The notes beneath the pieces were generated by a model. That model ran no database searches. It saw nothing but the letters and a program-made list of their open reading frames with translations, and was not told the origin of the DNA. DNA of 15,180 bases from JBBQHX01 sp035306065 (GTDB lineage: Bacteria; Gemmatimonadota; Gemmatimonadetes; Gemmatimonadales; Gemmatimonadaceae), in NCBI GenBank assembly GCA_035306065.1, contig DATGOL010000059.1, forward strand, positions 1 through 15,180, given 5' to 3'. Made by a program: the position numbers and the translations under genes. Position 1 is the first letter of the stretch; each line of letters opens with the position of its first letter. This document shows positions 13,489-15,180 of this stretch, one piece after another.

Positions 13489-13519
13489 CTACAAATCAAA
13501 AGCTGAATAGCTGCCGGTA

Positions 13520-14620
13520 ATGCTCAAACTTGGAATTGTTGGCCTGCCGAACGTTGGCAAGTCCACCCTGTTCAATGCGCTGACTGCGGCGAAGGCCGAG
13601 GCGCAGAATTATCCGTTCTGTACGGTGGAGCCTAACGTCGGCATGGTCGAGGTGCCTGACGATCGCCTGGACCGACTGGCCGAAGTCGTGCTGCCCAAGC
13701 GCACGCTTCCGGCCGTGGTGCAGTTCGTGGACATCGCAGGCCTCGTGAAGGGTGCCGCGCAGGGTGAGGGACTTGGAAACAAGTTCCTGGCAAACATTCG
13801 CGAGACGGACGCTATCGTGCACGTCGTTCGATGCTTCGATGACCCCGACGTGACGCACGTTATGGGAAGCGTGGACCCGGCGAGGGATCGCGAGGTGATC
13901 GAGTTCGAGCTTGCGCTGGCCGATCTCGCGACGGTGGAGAAGCGGCTGGACCGCGTGCGTCGTGCGGCGAAGTCGCAGGACAAGGAGGCGCTCGCGGAGC
14001 TGCCGAGCCTTGAACGCGCATTCGCAAGGTTGTCTGACGGACACGGACTGTGGGGCGGTGGCTTCACTCCCGAGGATCTGGAGAAGCTTGCACCGCTGAT
14101 GCTGCTCACTGTCAAGCCGATTCTGTATGCTGCCAATGTCACCGACGAAGAACTGTCAGGCGAAGAGGGCGAATACCTGAAGGCTTTGCGTGCAGCTGTT
14201 GCCGCGGGCGGCGAGGAGGCGGAGATCGTTCCCTTCTCTGCGAAGATCGAGGCCGAACTTGCGGAGCTGGCACCTGACGAGCGCGAAGAGTTTCTCTCGT
14301 CGCTCGGGCTCGAGAGCGCCGGACTCGACAGGCTCATTCGCGCGGGCTATCACCTGCTCGGTCTTCATACGTACTTCACGGCTGGTGAGCAGGAAGTTCG
14401 TGCCTGGACCATCCATCGTGGCAACACCGCTCCGCAGGCGGCAGGCGTCATTCATACGGACTTCGAGCGCGGCTTCATCCGCGCAGAAACCGCGAGCTAC
14501 GAGGACTTCGTGGCGAACGGCGGCTGGAAGGGCTCTCGCGAGAAGGGTGTGGTGCGGAGCGAGGGCAAGGAGTACATCGTGAACGACGGGGACGTGATGC
14601 TGTTCAGATTCAATGTCTGA
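13520..14620 (+). CDS. ychF: Redox-regulated ATPase YchF (Obg-like ATPase)
   Basis: YchF is a universally conserved Obg-family P-loop protein that prefers ATP, binds ribosomes and affects stress responses. The 366-residue length is normal. Motifs are the Walker A GLPNVGKST (8-16), NYPFCTVEPNVG (switch I), DIAGLVKGAAQGEGLGNKFL (switch II), and the divergent base-recognition motif NVTDEEL in place of NKxD, as expected for YchF. There is also a central coiled-coil helical domain around LADLATVEKRLDRVRR, and a C-terminal TGS domain (YFTAGEQEVRAWTIHRGNTAPQAAGVIHTDFERGF...NDGDVMLFRFNV in outline). ATG 13520 gives the standard N-terminus; the ribosome-binding site is weak. It is transcribed alone, and pth-ychF proximity is common in bacteria but here hppA and the four-helix-bundle gene lie between. 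Confidence 0.97.
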   Translation: MLKLGIVGLPNVGKSTLFNALTAAKAEAQNYPFCTVEPNVGMVEVPDDRLDRLAEVVLPKRTLPAVVQFVDIAGLVKGAAQGEGLGNKFLANIRETDAIVHVVRCFDDPDVTHVMGSVDPARDREVIEFELALADLATVEKRLDRVRRAAKSQDKEALAELPSLERAFARLSDGHGLWGGGFTPEDLEKLAPLMLLTVKPILYAANVTDEELSGEEGEYLKALRAAVAAGGEEAEIVPFSAKIEAELAELAPDEREEFLSSLGLESAGLDRLIRAGYHLLGLHTYFTAGEQEVRAWTIHRGNTAPQAAGVIHTDFERGFIRAETASYEDFVANGGWKGSREKGVVRSEGKEYIVNDGDVMLFRFNV

Positions 14621-14631
14621 CCTGATGGTGA

Positions 14632-14650
14632 AGCGGCGGTGCCGGCCGCT
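14632..14650 (+). terminator. Hairpin after ychF
   Basis: agcggc (14632-14637) and gccgct (14645-14650) pair perfectly around 7 bases, 11 bases after the ychF stop. It is followed by ctccccc rather than a T-tract. It probably contributes to ychF transcript ending together with the larger hairpin at 14703-14735. Confidence 0.4.
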
Positions 14651-14702
14651 CTCCCCCAGCCCGCGCCTTATCTGAGCGCCGCTTCCACACACACCTCCCG
14701 AA

Positions 14703-14787
14703 GCGCACCTCGCCTATCATGCAGGCGAGGTGCGCCTCGCTGATGTACAACCGCGAGGGAGCAGCCAAGGCCTGAGCACGCGGTTGT
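14703..14787 (+). promoter_or_regulatory. Overlapping, mutually exclusive hairpins in the ychF downstream region
   Basis: The 331 bases from 14621 to 14951 hold no gene I can support but are rich in structure. Hairpin A has a perfect 13-bp stem (14703-14715 with 14723-14735). Hairpin C has a perfect 9-bp stem (acaaccgcg 14747-14755 with cgcggttgt 14779-14787). Between them, the 6-mer cctcgc/gcgagg alternates strand four times (14708-14713, 14725-14730, 14735-14740, 14753-14758), so 2:3 and 3:4 pairings compete with A and C. This is what an attenuator or switch leader looks like, but a simple tandem terminator or palindromic intergenic element fits too. The stretch 14788-14951 shows nothing clear beyond a short ggcgc/gcgcc pair at 14886-14901. 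Confidence 0.45.
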
Positions 14788-14951
14788 CGTGCAGGCAATC
14801 CGGGTGGACAGGAGCCTCTCACGCTCCCCGTCTTCATACGCTGCTCGTGACGCACCATGCTTCCGAGGAGTCAAGGATTACGGCTGGCGCGGAGATGCGC
14901 CGTGTCCGACCGTGGTGTAAGCACAAACATCCCGTTGCCCCGAGATACGCA

Positions 14952-15180
14952 ATGTCCCCGAAAGGCCCCCGCTGCATCCGATTTTCAATTCCATTTGCGA
15001 GCCTGCTGGCAATCTCCGTGATCGGCTCGACCGCCAACGCCCAGCAGAGCACCGGTCGGCGGATCCTTACTCCCACCACCGCCAAGAGCGGCACACAATC
15101 GTCTACGAGCGCCGCGAAAGGGGAGAACAGCGGTTCGCCGAGCGCTTCACCAAACTCTGGTTGCGACTTCGGCACAGCAG
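14952..15180 (+). CDS. N-terminal part of a secreted protein (runs off the right edge)
   Basis: From ATG 14952 the frame is open for 76 codons to the window end. The N-terminus is a clear Sec signal peptide: basic start (MSPKGPRCIR), hydrophobic core (about 11-27, FSIPFASLLAISVIG) and a cleavage site after ANA (about residue 31), followed by QQ. The mature part visible so far is Ser/Thr/Gly/Ala-rich and low in complexity, like a linker or stalk, with a Cys near the edge. The domain that defines function lies outside the window. No strong ribosome-binding site is seen. The opposite strand is also open across this stretch, but the signal peptide makes the plus frame more credible. Confidence 0.6.
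   Translation, partial: MSPKGPRCIRFSIPFASLLAISVIGSTANAQQSTGRRILTPTTAKSGTQSSTSAAKGENSGSPSASPNSGCDFGTA

Noticed and set aside
14834..15175. A 113-codon open frame on the minus strand at the right edge
   Set aside because: No recognised domain; the plus frame from 14952 has a convincing signal peptide. Not fully excluded because both are short.
1..15180. CRISPR array, phage, toxin-antitoxin, restriction or biosynthetic gene cluster
   Set aside because: No spaced repeats of CRISPR type, no transposase, integrase or phage structural gene, and no defence or secondary-metabolism enzyme was recognised on either strand.

Overview
The window looks like ordinary chromosome from a high-GC, free-living Gram-negative-type bacterium. 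The mix of a DUF4159 protein next to rsmI, a lipoprotein with a classic lipobox, a methylmalonyl-CoA epimerase, the two-domain form of L25 and a K+-dependent-type membrane pyrophosphatase suggests a Gemmatimonadota-like lineage. That placement is inferred from gene families and style; there is no rRNA here and it was not tested by search.

Layout. Positions 1-1894, minus strand: rsmI, a DUF4159 membrane-anchored protein (start overlapping the rsmI stop by 4 bases) and the first 58 codons of another membrane protein that runs off the left edge. Positions 2042-2368, minus: thioredoxin trxA, followed by a perfect hairpin. A 167-base divergent region with two dyads separates trxA from a plus-strand methylmalonyl-CoA epimerase (2536-2970). 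That gene converges, across two hairpins, on a small lipoprotein gene (3106-3573, minus). From 3624 to 12866 everything is on the plus strand and closely packed: pdxJ, a large protein with degenerate HPt-like modules, a UPF0104/flippase-like membrane protein, ispE, tRNA-Gln(UUG), prs, rplY (L25/CTC), pth and hppA. A four-helix-bundle (23S-IVP family) gene lies on the minus strand between hppA and ychF, and its 3' end is built from a heptanucleotide tandem repeat. ychF (13520-14620) is followed by a 331-base non-coding stretch rich in competing hairpins. A secreted-protein ORF starts at 14952 and runs off the right edge.

Function. Most genes are housekeeping: rRNA methylation (rsmI), redox (trxA), vitamin B6 (pdxJ), isoprenoid precursors (ispE), PRPP (prs), translation (rplY, pth, tRNA-Gln, ychF) and pyrophosphate-driven ion pumping (hppA). 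Prs, IspE, PdxJ and translation do not form one pathway; the cluster reads as a co-oriented housekeeping block. PRPP-using biosynthetic reactions and tRNA charging release PPi, which HppA can use.

I found no clear new multi-gene system. The parts most worth a second look are the histidine-less HPt-like protein (4444-6270), the alternating hairpins at 14703-14787, and the heptad-repeat/four-helix-bundle cassette at 12871-13488.
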